Source: Firmicutes bacterium UBA1739
GTDB taxonomy: Bacteria; Bacillota; Clostridia; Peptostreptococcales; Anaerovoracaceae
Length of the DNA: 64,000 nucleotides
Reading direction: 5' to 3'
Assembly: GCA_002315385.1 (NCBI GenBank)
Contig: DCHZ01000023.1
Location: 1 to 64,000 of the forward strand
The translations under genes and the position numbers were made by a program. Numbering within the stretch: the first letter of the stretch is position 1; each line of letters opens with the position of its first letter. Under the pieces are notes generated by a model. It ran no database searches. It was not told where the DNA came from and saw only the letters and a program-made list of their open reading frames with translations. Below, piece after piece: positions 29,169 to 37,459 of this stretch.

Positions 29169-30282
29169 GCAGTTATTAATCGTTGGTGCTGGCCCTGCAG
29201 GTTTAGCAGCAGCAATTGAAGCAAAAAAGAATGGCGTTAAAGACGTATTGTTAGTAGACCTTAACATGAAGGCTGGCGGACAGTTAATGAAACAGATCCA
29301 CAAGTTCTTCGGTTCTAAGGAACACAGAGCAGGCGTTAGAGGTATTGATACCGGTGCTGCTATGTTAAAAGAAGCTGAAGAATTAGGCGTTGAAGTATGG
29401 CTTAAGTCTACTTGCGTTGGATTCTTTGACGATAAAGTTGCCTGCATCGAAAAAGGTATGGAAGATGGTTCAAAGAAGATTATCTACCTTAAGGCAGAAA
29501 CAATCATCATCGCTACCGGCGGTCAGGAAAACGTAGTAAGATTCAAGGGTTGGACAACACCTGGTGTTATGGGTGCAGGTGCAGCTCAGACAATGATAAA
29601 TGTAAATAAAGTTCAGCCTGGTCAGAACATCGTAATGCTCGGAACAGGTAACGTTGGTCTCATCGTATCATATCAGCTCATGCAGGCTGGATGTAACGTT
29701 GTATGTCTCGTAGAGGCAGCTCCGGGAATCGGCGGATACGGCGTTCACGCTTCTAAGATCAGCAGAGCAGGCGTTCCAATTTACACAAAACATACAATTA
29801 AAGAAGTTAAGGGTAACGGCCCTAACGGAAGAGTTTCAGAAGTTACTATCGTAGAAATCGATCCTAAGTTCAATCCTATCGAAGGAACAGAAAAGACATT
29901 CGCAGCTGATACAGTAACATTAGCAGCAGGTCTCAAACCTGTTTCGGAATTAGTAAAACTTCAGGATATCGAATTAGTATTCAATGGACCTTTCGGCGGT
30001 TGGGTACCAACTCATAATGAAAAAATGGAAACAACATGCCCGGGCATCTACGTTGCAGGTGATACAACAGGCGTAGAAGAAGCTAATACAGCTTTAGAAG
30101 AAGGCAAGGTTGCAGGCGTTTCAGCTGCAGAAGCTCTCGGAGCAATCTCAGCTGCAGAAGCTGACAAGCAGAGAGCTGAAATCTGGGCTAGACTTGACGG
30201 TCTGAGAATGGGTCCTTTCGGTGAAAAGAGAGCTATCGCTAAGAAGGAAGTTATGGCTAAATTCCCAGGCGTAAGAGCTTAA
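29158..30282 (+). CDS. FAD/NAD(P)-binding oxidoreductase subunit, HcnB-type
   Basis: 374 residues with two Rossmann motifs: FAD site G10-A-G-P-A-G15 and a central GTGNVGL for NAD(P). The C-terminal YVAGDTTGVEEANTALEEGKVAG is the flavin-binding end of this family. The ATG at 29158 is chosen because GGAGGTG lies just before it. In HcnB, SoxA and OoxA relatives a BFD-like [2Fe-2S] domain follows in the same chain; here it is absent and encoded separately at 30816. Likely the electron-accepting subunit of the complex. Confidence 0.88.
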   Translation: MLNKQLLIVGAGPAGLAAAIEAKKNGVKDVLLVDLNMKAGGQLMKQIHKFFGSKEHRAGVRGIDTGAAMLKEAEELGVEVWLKSTCVGFFDDKVACIEKGMEDGSKKIIYLKAETIIIATGGQENVVRFKGWTTPGVMGAGAAQTMINVNKVQPGQNIVMLGTGNVGLIVSYQLMQAGCNVVCLVEAAPGIGGYGVHASKISRAGVPIYTKHTIKEVKGNGPNGRVSEVTIVEIDPKFNPIEGTEKTFAADTVTLAAGLKPVSELVKLQDIELVFNGPFGGWVPTHNEKMETTCPGIYVAGDTTGVEEANTALEEGKVAGVSAAEALGAISAAEADKQRAEIWARLDGLRMGPFGEKRAIAKKEVMAKFPGVRA

Positions 30283-30301
30283 AGAAAGGAGATAAGAAAC
30301 A

Positions 30302-30796
30302 ATGTCAATCAAAGAAGTTGGATATATCAGCATGCAGGAATTAATCGATGCTAAGCAGAACATTTCTGACGCAAGATATGCAAAAGGCCCTGTTGCTGTA
30401 GTAGAATGTGTACAGGAAATTCCATGTAACCCATGTGAAGCTGCTTGTAAGTTCGGCGCTATCAAAATTGGCGAACCTATTACAAATCTCCCTAAAATTC
30501 AGGAAGATAACTGCACAGGCTGCGGCGTATGCGTAGCACAGTGCCCGGGTCTTGCTATTGTTATCGTTAACAAGGCATATTCAGATACAGAAGCAACAAT
30601 CGCATTCCCTTATGAATATATTCCTACTCCTAAAGAAGGAGAAGAATGGGAAGCAGTAAACAGACAGGGCGTTGTTCAGTGCAAAGGTAAGATCGTAAAG
30701 GTTATGAATCCTAAAGCATTTGACAGAACACCTGTTGTTACAGTTGCAGTTCCTAAGGAATTTGCTGATGAAGTTAGAAGTATTAAAAGAAAATAA
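30302..30796 (+). CDS. protein with two [4Fe-4S] clusters, electron-transfer subunit
   Basis: 164 residues. Two cysteine groups are visible: C36, C42, C45, C49 (CVQEIPCNPCEAACK) and C71, C74, C77, C81 (CTGCGVCVAQCPG), enough for two [4Fe-4S] clusters. This subunit is not part of the classical aerobic HcnABC or octopine oxidase sets. It suggests that electrons leave to a low-potential or membrane carrier in an anaerobe. It lies between the HcnB-like gene and the BFD-like gene, all within 20 nt of each other. Confidence 0.85.
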   Translation: MSIKEVGYISMQELIDAKQNISDARYAKGPVAVVECVQEIPCNPCEAACKFGAIKIGEPITNLPKIQEDNCTGCGVCVAQCPGLAIVIVNKAYSDTEATIAFPYEYIPTPKEGEEWEAVNRQGVVQCKGKIVKVMNPKAFDRTPVVTVAVPKEFADEVRSIKRK

Positions 30797-30815
30797 CTGT
30801 TAAGGAGGCAATATA

Positions 30816-31094
30816 ATGGCAAGAATTGATGATGAAATGCTGGTTTGCCGTTGCGAAGAAGTAACAGTTGGCGAAATCAGAGAAGCAATCGCACAGGGCG
30901 CATTCGACGTTGTGGGCGTTAAAAGAAGAACAAGAGCCGGTATGGGTCTCTGCCAGGGTAAAACATGTGAAAAAATGGTTCAGCAGATCCTTTGTCAGGA
31001 ACTGGGCGTTGGTCCTGATCAGGTAGGTTCAACAAGCGTTAGACCTCCGGTAAGACCAGTGAGCTACGGCGCATTAGCAGAGGGGGTATTTTAA
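30816..31094 (+). CDS. stand-alone BFD-like [2Fe-2S] protein
   Basis: 92 residues with the four cluster cysteines C11, C13, C46 and C51 (CRCEE...MGLCQGKTC). The end RPPVRPVSYGALAE matches the extreme C-terminus of SoxA/OoxA/HcnB-type fused proteins. So this gene is the detached C-terminal module of the 29158 protein. The split is clean: own start codon, AAGGAGG, and a different position in the cluster. Confidence 0.85.
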   Translation: MARIDDEMLVCRCEEVTVGEIREAIAQGAFDVVGVKRRTRAGMGLCQGKTCEKMVQQILCQELGVGPDQVGSTSVRPPVRPVSYGALAEGVF

Positions 31095-31096
31095 AA

Positions 31097-32386
31097 ATGA
31101 AGTCATATGATATCATCGTAATCGGCGGAGGTATGATGGGTACTGCCTGTGCTTACTACCTCACACAGGAAGGTTTAAAAGTTGCTATCGTTGAAAGAGG
31201 CGACATCGCTGGTGGTACAGTATCTCATACAGACGGATACATTGGTGCATCAGAAAAGCAGCCTGGCGTTGACTCAATGCAGGGCGCAGCTTCAATGAAG
31301 TTATATGATGAAATGAGAAAGACATTTGATTATGACTTCGAATTTTCAGAAAATGAAAACGGAGATCCTATCGGTTTCGTATATTTCTGTGATTCAGAAT
31401 TCGAATTCGAAAAGGCTAAGGAACAGGTTGCTAAGAACCAGGCTCTCGGTATCGAACAGTATGCTGTTGACCCTTACATCTTACAGCAGTTAGAACCTAA
31501 CTGTGCTAAGGACTTAACAGGTGGTATGTGGGTACCTAAGGATGGCGCTGTATGTCCGTTCAGAGTAGCATTCGGTTTCGTAGAAGAAGCTAAGAAAACA
31601 GGTTTATTAGATGTTTATACAAGAACAGAGGTTCTCGATATCAAACAGGATCCTGCCACAAAAGCTGTTCTCGGCGTAGTAACAGATAAAGGCGAATTTG
31701 CAGCTCCTAAGGTTGTAAATGCAGCTGGTTGCTGGGCACCGTTCATCGGAGCTATGGTTGGTCTTGAAGTTCCAATCGAACCGAGATTCGGTCAGTTAAC
31801 AGTATCAGAAAAAACAGGTAAAATCACTCAGAACAGACTTGCTCTTGAATATGGTTATTACCTCACAAAGTTCTTCCAGGACGGCGAAAGACCAATCAGC
31901 CCACTGGTAAAAGCTTTCAATGTATGCTTAAACATTACATCTGACGTTACAGGTAACACAGTAGTTGGTGGTTGCCGTCTGTTCAGAGGATTCAGCATCA
32001 AATCAGAATACAAGATTATGCAGGCTGTAGCACAGAGAGGTATCAGATACTATCCAATGCTCAAAGACTTTAATTGTATCAGAGCATTCGCAGGTATCAG
32101 ACCGTTCTGTCTCGACCATCTGCCAATCGTATCTGACGTAGAAGAAGTTCCTGGTTTCTACATGGCTTGCGGTCACGAAGGTGACGGTATCACATTAGGA
32201 CCTATCACAGGTAAACTTATTTCTCAGTACGCTACAGGCAAACCATTAGAATTTGAATTAGCTCCTGAACTTGCATGGGCAAGATGGCATGACAAAGACA
32301 TCCCTGCTATGAAAGCAAGAGAAGAAGAAAATACAAAGGCTCTTAAGGCTGTAGAAGAAGAAGTAATCAGATCTTTATCAAAATAA
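31097..32386 (+). CDS. FAD-dependent amino acid dehydrogenase (DadA/HcnC-like)
   Basis: 429 residues, D-amino-acid-oxidase fold. G10xG12xxG15 binds FAD (IIVIGGGMMGTACAYYL), and the C-terminal FYMACGHEGDGITLGP closes the flavin site. Relatives oxidise D-amino acids, glycine, sarcosine, opines or D-hydroxyproline at the C-N bond. This is the probable catalytic subunit of the complex; it starts 2 nt after the BFD-like gene. The substrate cannot be read from sequence. No deaminase, dehydratase or proline reductase gene is nearby to reveal it. Confidence 0.88.
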   Translation: MKSYDIIVIGGGMMGTACAYYLTQEGLKVAIVERGDIAGGTVSHTDGYIGASEKQPGVDSMQGAASMKLYDEMRKTFDYDFEFSENENGDPIGFVYFCDSEFEFEKAKEQVAKNQALGIEQYAVDPYILQQLEPNCAKDLTGGMWVPKDGAVCPFRVAFGFVEEAKKTGLLDVYTRTEVLDIKQDPATKAVLGVVTDKGEFAAPKVVNAAGCWAPFIGAMVGLEVPIEPRFGQLTVSEKTGKITQNRLALEYGYYLTKFFQDGERPISPLVKAFNVCLNITSDVTGNTVVGGCRLFRGFSIKSEYKIMQAVAQRGIRYYPMLKDFNCIRAFAGIRPFCLDHLPIVSDVEEVPGFYMACGHEGDGITLGPITGKLISQYATGKPLEFELAPELAWARWHDKDIPAMKAREEENTKALKAVEEEVIRSLSK

Positions 32387-32437
32387 GATTTTAATTATAT
32401 CTTCTGTTTAAAACTAAATATTTTAGATATATCCATA

Positions 32438-32462
32438 TGCGGAGCGAATAGCTCGCTCCGCA
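32438..32462 (+). promoter_or_regulatory. strong hairpin between dehydrogenase and symporter genes
   Basis: TGCGGAGCGA (32438-32447) pairs perfectly with TCGCTCCGCA (32453-32462) around ATAGC, and flanking ATATATC/GATATAT can extend it. No T run follows, so it is not a standard terminator. It may be a processing or stability element that lowers symporter expression relative to the enzyme. Confidence 0.5.
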
Positions 32463-32601
32463 GTGATATATATACATGAACTTCATTTTAATAGGTTTTT
32501 GACGCACTTTTACTTTTATTATTTACTTTATTTCTATACAGTTTGGTGCGTTGAAAAGAACAACTGCGCCGAACTTGACTTTTTATAAGGGGGAAAATAA
32601 A

Positions 32602-33960
32602 ATGTCAGAACAGGCTGTAGAAAAACAACAATGGGGTAGTGCTTTTGGTTTTATCGTATCATCAGTAGGCTACGCTGTAGGTTTGGGTGCTATTTGGAAG
32701 TTCCCGTATATGATTGGTATGAACGGTGGCGGTATATTCCTGCTGCTCTGTATCATTTTCTGTGTAATTATCGCAATTCCACTTTGCTGGTCAGAACTGA
32801 CTTTTGGTAGATATACTCAGAAGTCTATCATCTCCGGTTATCGTGAACTGTGCGGAAAAGGCACATTCTGGGTTGCTGCAGGTTGGTTTGGTGCCGCTAC
32901 AGTAACAATCATGATTTCATACTATATCACTATTGTATCAGACGTAATGTTCTATATCTTCAGATACGCTTCCGGATTCTTCAAGGGAATGTCAATCGAA
33001 GACGTAGGTGCATACTATTCAGGACTTCAGGTTAATATGCCTTTCAAGTTCATAACCGTAATTATTCTTTATCTTTTAACCTGTCTCGTTATTTTAGGCG
33101 GTGTACAGAAAGGTCTTGAAAGAGCAAACAAAATCCTGATTCCTGCACTGTTCATATTCTTAGTAATTCTCGCAGTTAGAGGCTTAATGCTTCCTGGCGG
33201 CGTTGAAGGTGTTAAATGGATGTTCACTCCTGACTTCTCTAAGTTAAGTGGTTCTGTTGTAATGGCAGGTCTTAACCAGTGCTTCTTCTTAGCAGGTGTT
33301 GGTATGGCTTCACTGTGGTCATTCGGTTCTTATCTTGACAAAGAAAATTCAGATATTCCATTCTCAGGAACAGTTATCATTCTGTCAAATATCGTTGTTG
33401 CTATGTTGGCTGGTATTGCTATCTTCACAGCTTTATTCTCATACAACATGGAATTAACTTCAGGCTCAGGTCTTACATTCATGACAATGCCTTACGTATT
33501 CTCTGATATGCCTGGCGGAATCATCTGGGGTACATTATTCTTCTTCCTGCTCTTTGCTGCAGGTTGGTCTTCCGTACTCGGATTATATGAAGGTGCTGTA
33601 TCTGTAATCTCCGAACCTTTCGGATGGAGCAGAAAGAAGGGTATCTTAATCATGACAATCATCATGTTTATCCTTTCTATTCCTACATTACTTTCAACAA
33701 CAGCATGGGCTAATGTAAAACCATTAGGCATGGATCTGTTCACATTTATGGACTTCGTAGCAATGCTCATTACTCTGCCTATCGGTGCTATTATTACTTC
33801 AATCTTCACAGCTACAAAGGGCTGGAACATTTTAATCGAACATTCAGCACAGGGTGCTAAGTACTTCAGAGTACCTAAGATCTTAAAGGGATGGTATCTG
33901 GTAGTGCTTCCTGTAGTTACAGCTGCAGTAGTAGTAGTAGGTGTAGCAAGCTACTTCTAA
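32602..33960 (+). CDS. sodium:neurotransmitter symporter family (SNF/NSS) transporter
   Basis: 452 residues with about eleven to twelve membrane segments. The N-terminal signature WGSAFGFIVSSVGYAVGLG and the IWKFPYMIGMNGGG unwound TM1 region, which binds sodium and the amino group in LeuT-type carriers, are present. The ATG at 32602 follows AAGGGGG; an upstream in-frame start at 32551 lacks a ribosome binding site. Bacterial NSS members import amino acids with sodium. It probably feeds the dehydrogenase system. Confidence 0.92.
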   Translation: MSEQAVEKQQWGSAFGFIVSSVGYAVGLGAIWKFPYMIGMNGGGIFLLLCIIFCVIIAIPLCWSELTFGRYTQKSIISGYRELCGKGTFWVAAGWFGAATVTIMISYYITIVSDVMFYIFRYASGFFKGMSIEDVGAYYSGLQVNMPFKFITVIILYLLTCLVILGGVQKGLERANKILIPALFIFLVILAVRGLMLPGGVEGVKWMFTPDFSKLSGSVVMAGLNQCFFLAGVGMASLWSFGSYLDKENSDIPFSGTVIILSNIVVAMLAGIAIFTALFSYNMELTSGSGLTFMTMPYVFSDMPGGIIWGTLFFFLLFAAGWSSVLGLYEGAVSVISEPFGWSRKKGILIMTIIMFILSIPTLLSTTAWANVKPLGMDLFTFMDFVAMLITLPIGAIITSIFTATKGWNILIEHSAQGAKYFRVPKILKGWYLVVLPVVTAAVVVVGVASYF

Positions 33961-34062
33961 AAGCGTAATTTGTTGTTAGAATAATAATATTATCCGTTGG
34001 CGGTTTTAACCGCGGGCATATACATGCCGTAACTCATAATTTTTTAGACACGGAGGATTAAG

Positions 34063-34851
34063 ATGGATAAAAGATTAAAGAACAGACACTTTGGTTATGC
34101 AACACCTGAAAACATGAAATGGGTTAACATGTGTGACCATCAGCAGATGTCCGGCTATTCAGTTGGCGTTATTTATATTGAAGATGTATTCTATCCGATG
34201 GTTCCCGGTAATGTTGTAAATGCTTATACTTATGACTTCCCGGTAAGAATGAGAGGAGTTCCAAATCTCGATATCGACAGACTCTTCAGAAGAGATCCGT
34301 CAATCGGTGATGACATCATCAAATTAGCTGAATACATGATCGAAAAAGAAGGCATCAGAGCTCTCTGCTCAGCATGCGGATTCTTCGGTAATTTCCATGC
34401 TCAGGTTGCTGCTGCTCTTGATATTCCGGTTGCACTTTCTTCATTGGTACAGATCAACTGGATCAGAGCCGTTATTAAACCGGGTCAGAAAATCGGTATT
34501 TTAACAGCAGATAAATCATCTTTCACAGACGTACTTCTTGAAAACGTTGGCGTAACATCTAAGGATGACCTCATCGTTAAAGACTTAAGACATGGAGAAC
34601 ATTTCTCATGTATCTTAGAGTACAGAGGTGAATTTGATAACAGTAAGGTTAAGGAAGAAGTAGTTGGTGCTGCTCTTGAACTTCTTGAAGAAGACGCTGA
34701 TATCGGTGCTATCCTTCTCGAATGCTCAGATATGCCTCCATATGCATATGCAGTTCAGCATGCTACACAGTTACCTGTATGGGACTTCACAACATTAATC
34801 AGATGGCTCCATAACGGTACAACTCAGAAGCCTTACTCAGGTTGGATTTAA
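34063..34851 (+). CDS. Asp/Glu racemase superfamily protein
   Basis: 262 residues. Two candidate catalytic cysteines sit in the positions expected for the two-base mechanism of this superfamily: C105 (CSACGFFGNF; C102 is near) and C221 (LLECSDMPPYA). The family includes cofactor-independent racemases, hydantoin racemases, maleate isomerase and arylmalonate decarboxylase. Because the neighbours are an amino acid symporter and a D-amino-acid-type dehydrogenase, conversion of an imported L substrate to its D form is the best guess. GGAGG precedes the ATG. Confidence 0.82.
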   Translation: MDKRLKNRHFGYATPENMKWVNMCDHQQMSGYSVGVIYIEDVFYPMVPGNVVNAYTYDFPVRMRGVPNLDIDRLFRRDPSIGDDIIKLAEYMIEKEGIRALCSACGFFGNFHAQVAAALDIPVALSSLVQINWIRAVIKPGQKIGILTADKSSFTDVLLENVGVTSKDDLIVKDLRHGEHFSCILEYRGEFDNSKVKEEVVGAALELLEEDADIGAILLECSDMPPYAYAVQHATQLPVWDFTTLIRWLHNGTTQKPYSGWI

Positions 34852-34919
34852 ACAAATATACTCAGGTATTATCTAAACATTTAAAAGAATAAACTATTTC
34901 AAAAACCTATTGAAGTTCA

Positions 34920-34950
34920 CAGGGGCTGTTTTACAGCCCCTGTTTTATTT
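34920..34950 (+). terminator. terminator of the racemase/dehydrogenase cluster
   Basis: CAGGGGCTGT (34920-34929) pairs perfectly with ACAGCCCCTG (34933-34942) around TTT, then TTTTATTT. Confidence 0.92.
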
Positions 34951-34978
34951 CGCACTTATTATGTTATACATGCCTAAC

Positions 34979-35007
34979 TTGTAAATTATAATTATTTCAT
35001 ATATAAT
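34979..35007 (+). promoter_or_regulatory. promoter of the U32 peptidase genes
   Basis: TTGTAA (34979-34984), 17 bp, TATAAT (35002-35007), 46 bp before the start. Confidence 0.6.
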
Positions 35008-35052
35008 GCTAAAAGAAAACAAAATGTATTTATCGAAAGGATGGCAGGTTAA

Positions 35053-36603
35053 ATGAAGAAGCCTGAAATTCTGGCTCCGGCCGGAAGTATGGAACATTTT
35101 AAGGCAGCGGTGGAAAACGGAGCTGATGCGGTGTATTTCGGCGGTAAAAGCTTTAATGCCCGCCAGTATGCTGAAAATTTCAGCTATGAAGAGATGGAAC
35201 GGGCCGTAAAATATGCCCATGGTAAAAATATCAGAGTTTACATGACTGTGAATACATTAATAAAAGATTCTGAACTTCAAAATGCTGTCTTAATGGTAGA
35301 AGACGGAATAAAGGCCGGTGTTGATGCCTATATTATTCAGGATTTAGGTCTTGCTTATGTACTGAAAAAAAAGTATCCCGAAATTCGTCTGCATATGAGT
35401 ACTCAGGGTACGGTGTATGATGAGGCAGGCGTTATTTTTGCTTCAAAACTGGGTTTCAGTCGCGTGGTGCTGGCCCGGGAATCCGGTATCGAGGTAATAA
35501 AAAAATGTGCTGACTGTGCAGGAAAATGCGGAATTGAAACGGAAGTGTTTGTACACGGAGCATTATGCATGTGCTTATCCGGACAATGCTCCATGAGCAG
35601 TCTTATCGGTACCAGAAGCGGGAATCGCGGAAGCTGTGCACAACCCTGCCGGAAGTGGTATTCTTTAGAGCGCGGTGACGGTTCGCTAATCGGTGAACAG
35701 GGATATCTTTTGAGTCCTAAAGATATTTCTTATTTGCCGGAATTGAAAGAAATATGTATGACCGGGGTGGATTCACTGAAAATCGAAGGACGAATGAAGC
35801 AGCCTGAATATGCGGCAGTTACTTCCGGTGTATTCAGAAAATATTTAGATGAAATATTCGATTCCGGTAAGGATATTATTATTGATCATGGCGACAGTGA
35901 AAAACTTGAGCAGGTATTCAGCAGAGGAGGGTTTACTAAAGGTTATCTTTACGGAAAGCAGAATGCGGCAATATTATCAGGAGACAGTCCCAAGCATAAA
36001 GGACTTTTTGCGGGAACAGTCAGAAATGTCAGGAAATCAGCCGTGAGCCCGGACAAGAAGCTTATCGAGGTTGATCTAAGGCAGAATATTGCTGTCGGAG
36101 ACGGCGTGGAAATAATATGCAGGGGTTTTCCCGGAGGAATTGTAAGCTTTATAAGGGGGAAGGCCGGTAACGTACGCATTGGTGAAGCAGGACAAAAATA
36201 CTGGATCGGAGATTTCCCGGGAAATATTAAACCCGGGAATCTTGTATACAAGGTTTCGGATAAAAAACTTCTGGATGAGATAAGAAAAAGCTATGTGCGG
36301 GCGGAAATCGATAAAAGGTATATATACGGCTGTTTTAAGGCAGAAACCGGTAAAGTAATAACATATACCGTAACGGATGGAATGGGAAACAGTGCATCTG
36401 CCAATGGTACAATACTAATTGAGACGGCTGAAAATAATGCTGTGAAAAGAGAAGATATTCTGAAAAAATTATCAAAAACCGGAGATACACCCTACACTCT
36501 TGCAGACTGTACGATAGATATCACCGATGATCTGATGATCCCCATGTCTGAAATAAACAAAGTTAGAAGAAGTGCTATGGAGAAACTGCAAAATGAAGAG
36601 TAA
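35053..36603 (+). CDS. U32 family peptidase / rRNA hydroxylation-type protein, N-terminal part
   Basis: 516 residues. The U32 core (KPEILAPAGSMEHFKAAVE at the start, then VFVHGALCMCLSGQCSMSS and GNRGSCAQPCRKWY) is complete with its conserved cysteines. The region after about 330 matches the linker and beta-barrel domain found in long clostridial U32 proteins. Relatives include E. coli RlhA (23S rRNA C2501 hydroxylation) and UbiU/V; peptidase activity is doubtful for much of the family. In many Clostridia a second U32-like module follows in the same chain; here it is a separate gene overlapping by 11 nt. Confidence 0.88.
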   Translation: MKKPEILAPAGSMEHFKAAVENGADAVYFGGKSFNARQYAENFSYEEMERAVKYAHGKNIRVYMTVNTLIKDSELQNAVLMVEDGIKAGVDAYIIQDLGLAYVLKKKYPEIRLHMSTQGTVYDEAGVIFASKLGFSRVVLARESGIEVIKKCADCAGKCGIETEVFVHGALCMCLSGQCSMSSLIGTRSGNRGSCAQPCRKWYSLERGDGSLIGEQGYLLSPKDISYLPELKEICMTGVDSLKIEGRMKQPEYAAVTSGVFRKYLDEIFDSGKDIIIDHGDSEKLEQVFSRGGFTKGYLYGKQNAAILSGDSPKHKGLFAGTVRNVRKSAVSPDKKLIEVDLRQNIAVGDGVEIICRGFPGGIVSFIRGKAGNVRIGEAGQKYWIGDFPGNIKPGNLVYKVSDKKLLDEIRKSYVRAEIDKRYIYGCFKAETGKVITYTVTDGMGNSASANGTILIETAENNAVKREDILKKLSKTGDTPYTLADCTIDITDDLMIPMSEINKVRRSAMEKLQNEE

Positions 36604-37372
36604 CAGCTCAAAAACAAATTTGTATTTTTATAAATGGGATAGACAATACATGGATGCGGCGGTGAATTCAGACAGGGTTACCTGCAGTATTCGTGAGTTT
36701 GATTATGATGATAATCTTGAGGATTTTAAAAAACTCAGAAATTCCGGGACAGAGGTTTTTGCGTTTCTTCCGGTATTGTGGAAAGCTGCGGAATCGGATT
36801 CTCTTGATGAATACAGGTCGTTGATAGACGGGCTTTATGTGGGCAATATCGGACAGGTTGACAGGGCCAAAGAAGCAGGAGTCAGAATTATTGCCGATGT
36901 CGGATTAAATGTATTCAATTCAGAAGCTGTGGAACTGCTGACGGAAAAAGGATTGGAAGGGGCGGTAGTTTCATACGAGCTGGCGGAGGACACCTTCGAT
37001 TTTGTATCTGAGATTACCGGTGTCGAACCTTGTCGTTCAGCCGACAGTTTTCCGGAGCTGGAGGTGCTTAAATACGGACGAGTTCCTGCTATGATCAGTG
37101 AATACTGTCCTCTGGCCGGAGCCGAAGGAATAAAAGGGAATAACTGTGGCTTGTGCATGGAAAACAATCCCGTATTTTTGAAAGACACGTTTGGGGACAG
37201 ATATCCTGTAATCCCGGATTCCGCGGGATGCACATCTATGATTCTAAGTAAAAATCCTCTGAACAGAAAGAACTGCGCGAAAGCGGTTAAAAATTATATA
37301 AACGGGGTTGAAAGAATTACTGTTTTTGATGAAAGTCCGAATTTCATTATTCATCTGCTTAAATCAAGATAG
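36593..37372 (+). CDS. second U32-like module encoded as a separate protein
   Basis: 259 residues. The C-terminal half has the U32 cysteine pattern: EYCPLAGAEGIKGNNCGLC, then a Cys after FGDRYPVIPDSAGC, and ILSKNPLN. It is in a different frame from the preceding gene and starts at an ATG 11 nt inside it, with GGAG upstream. That looks like a natural split with coupled translation, but a frameshift in an originally fused gene cannot be excluded. Confidence 0.75.
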   Translation: MKSNSSKTNLYFYKWDRQYMDAAVNSDRVTCSIREFDYDDNLEDFKKLRNSGTEVFAFLPVLWKAAESDSLDEYRSLIDGLYVGNIGQVDRAKEAGVRIIADVGLNVFNSEAVELLTEKGLEGAVVSYELAEDTFDFVSEITGVEPCRSADSFPELEVLKYGRVPAMISEYCPLAGAEGIKGNNCGLCMENNPVFLKDTFGDRYPVIPDSAGCTSMILSKNPLNRKNCAKAVKNYINGVERITVFDESPNFIIHLLKSR

Positions 37373-37390
37373 ATGGTACCGAACATATGT

Positions 37391-37418
37391 TTGACAATGA
37401 ATAAATCAGTGGTATAAT
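37391..37418 (+). promoter_or_regulatory. promoter of uvrB
   Basis: TTGACA (37391-37396), 16 bp, TATAAT (37413-37418): both boxes are perfect. No LexA-box sequence is obvious around it. Confidence 0.8.
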
Positions 37419-37459
37419 ATGTTGAAAGACAAAATATTATTTATATTCAGGTAAGCAAA

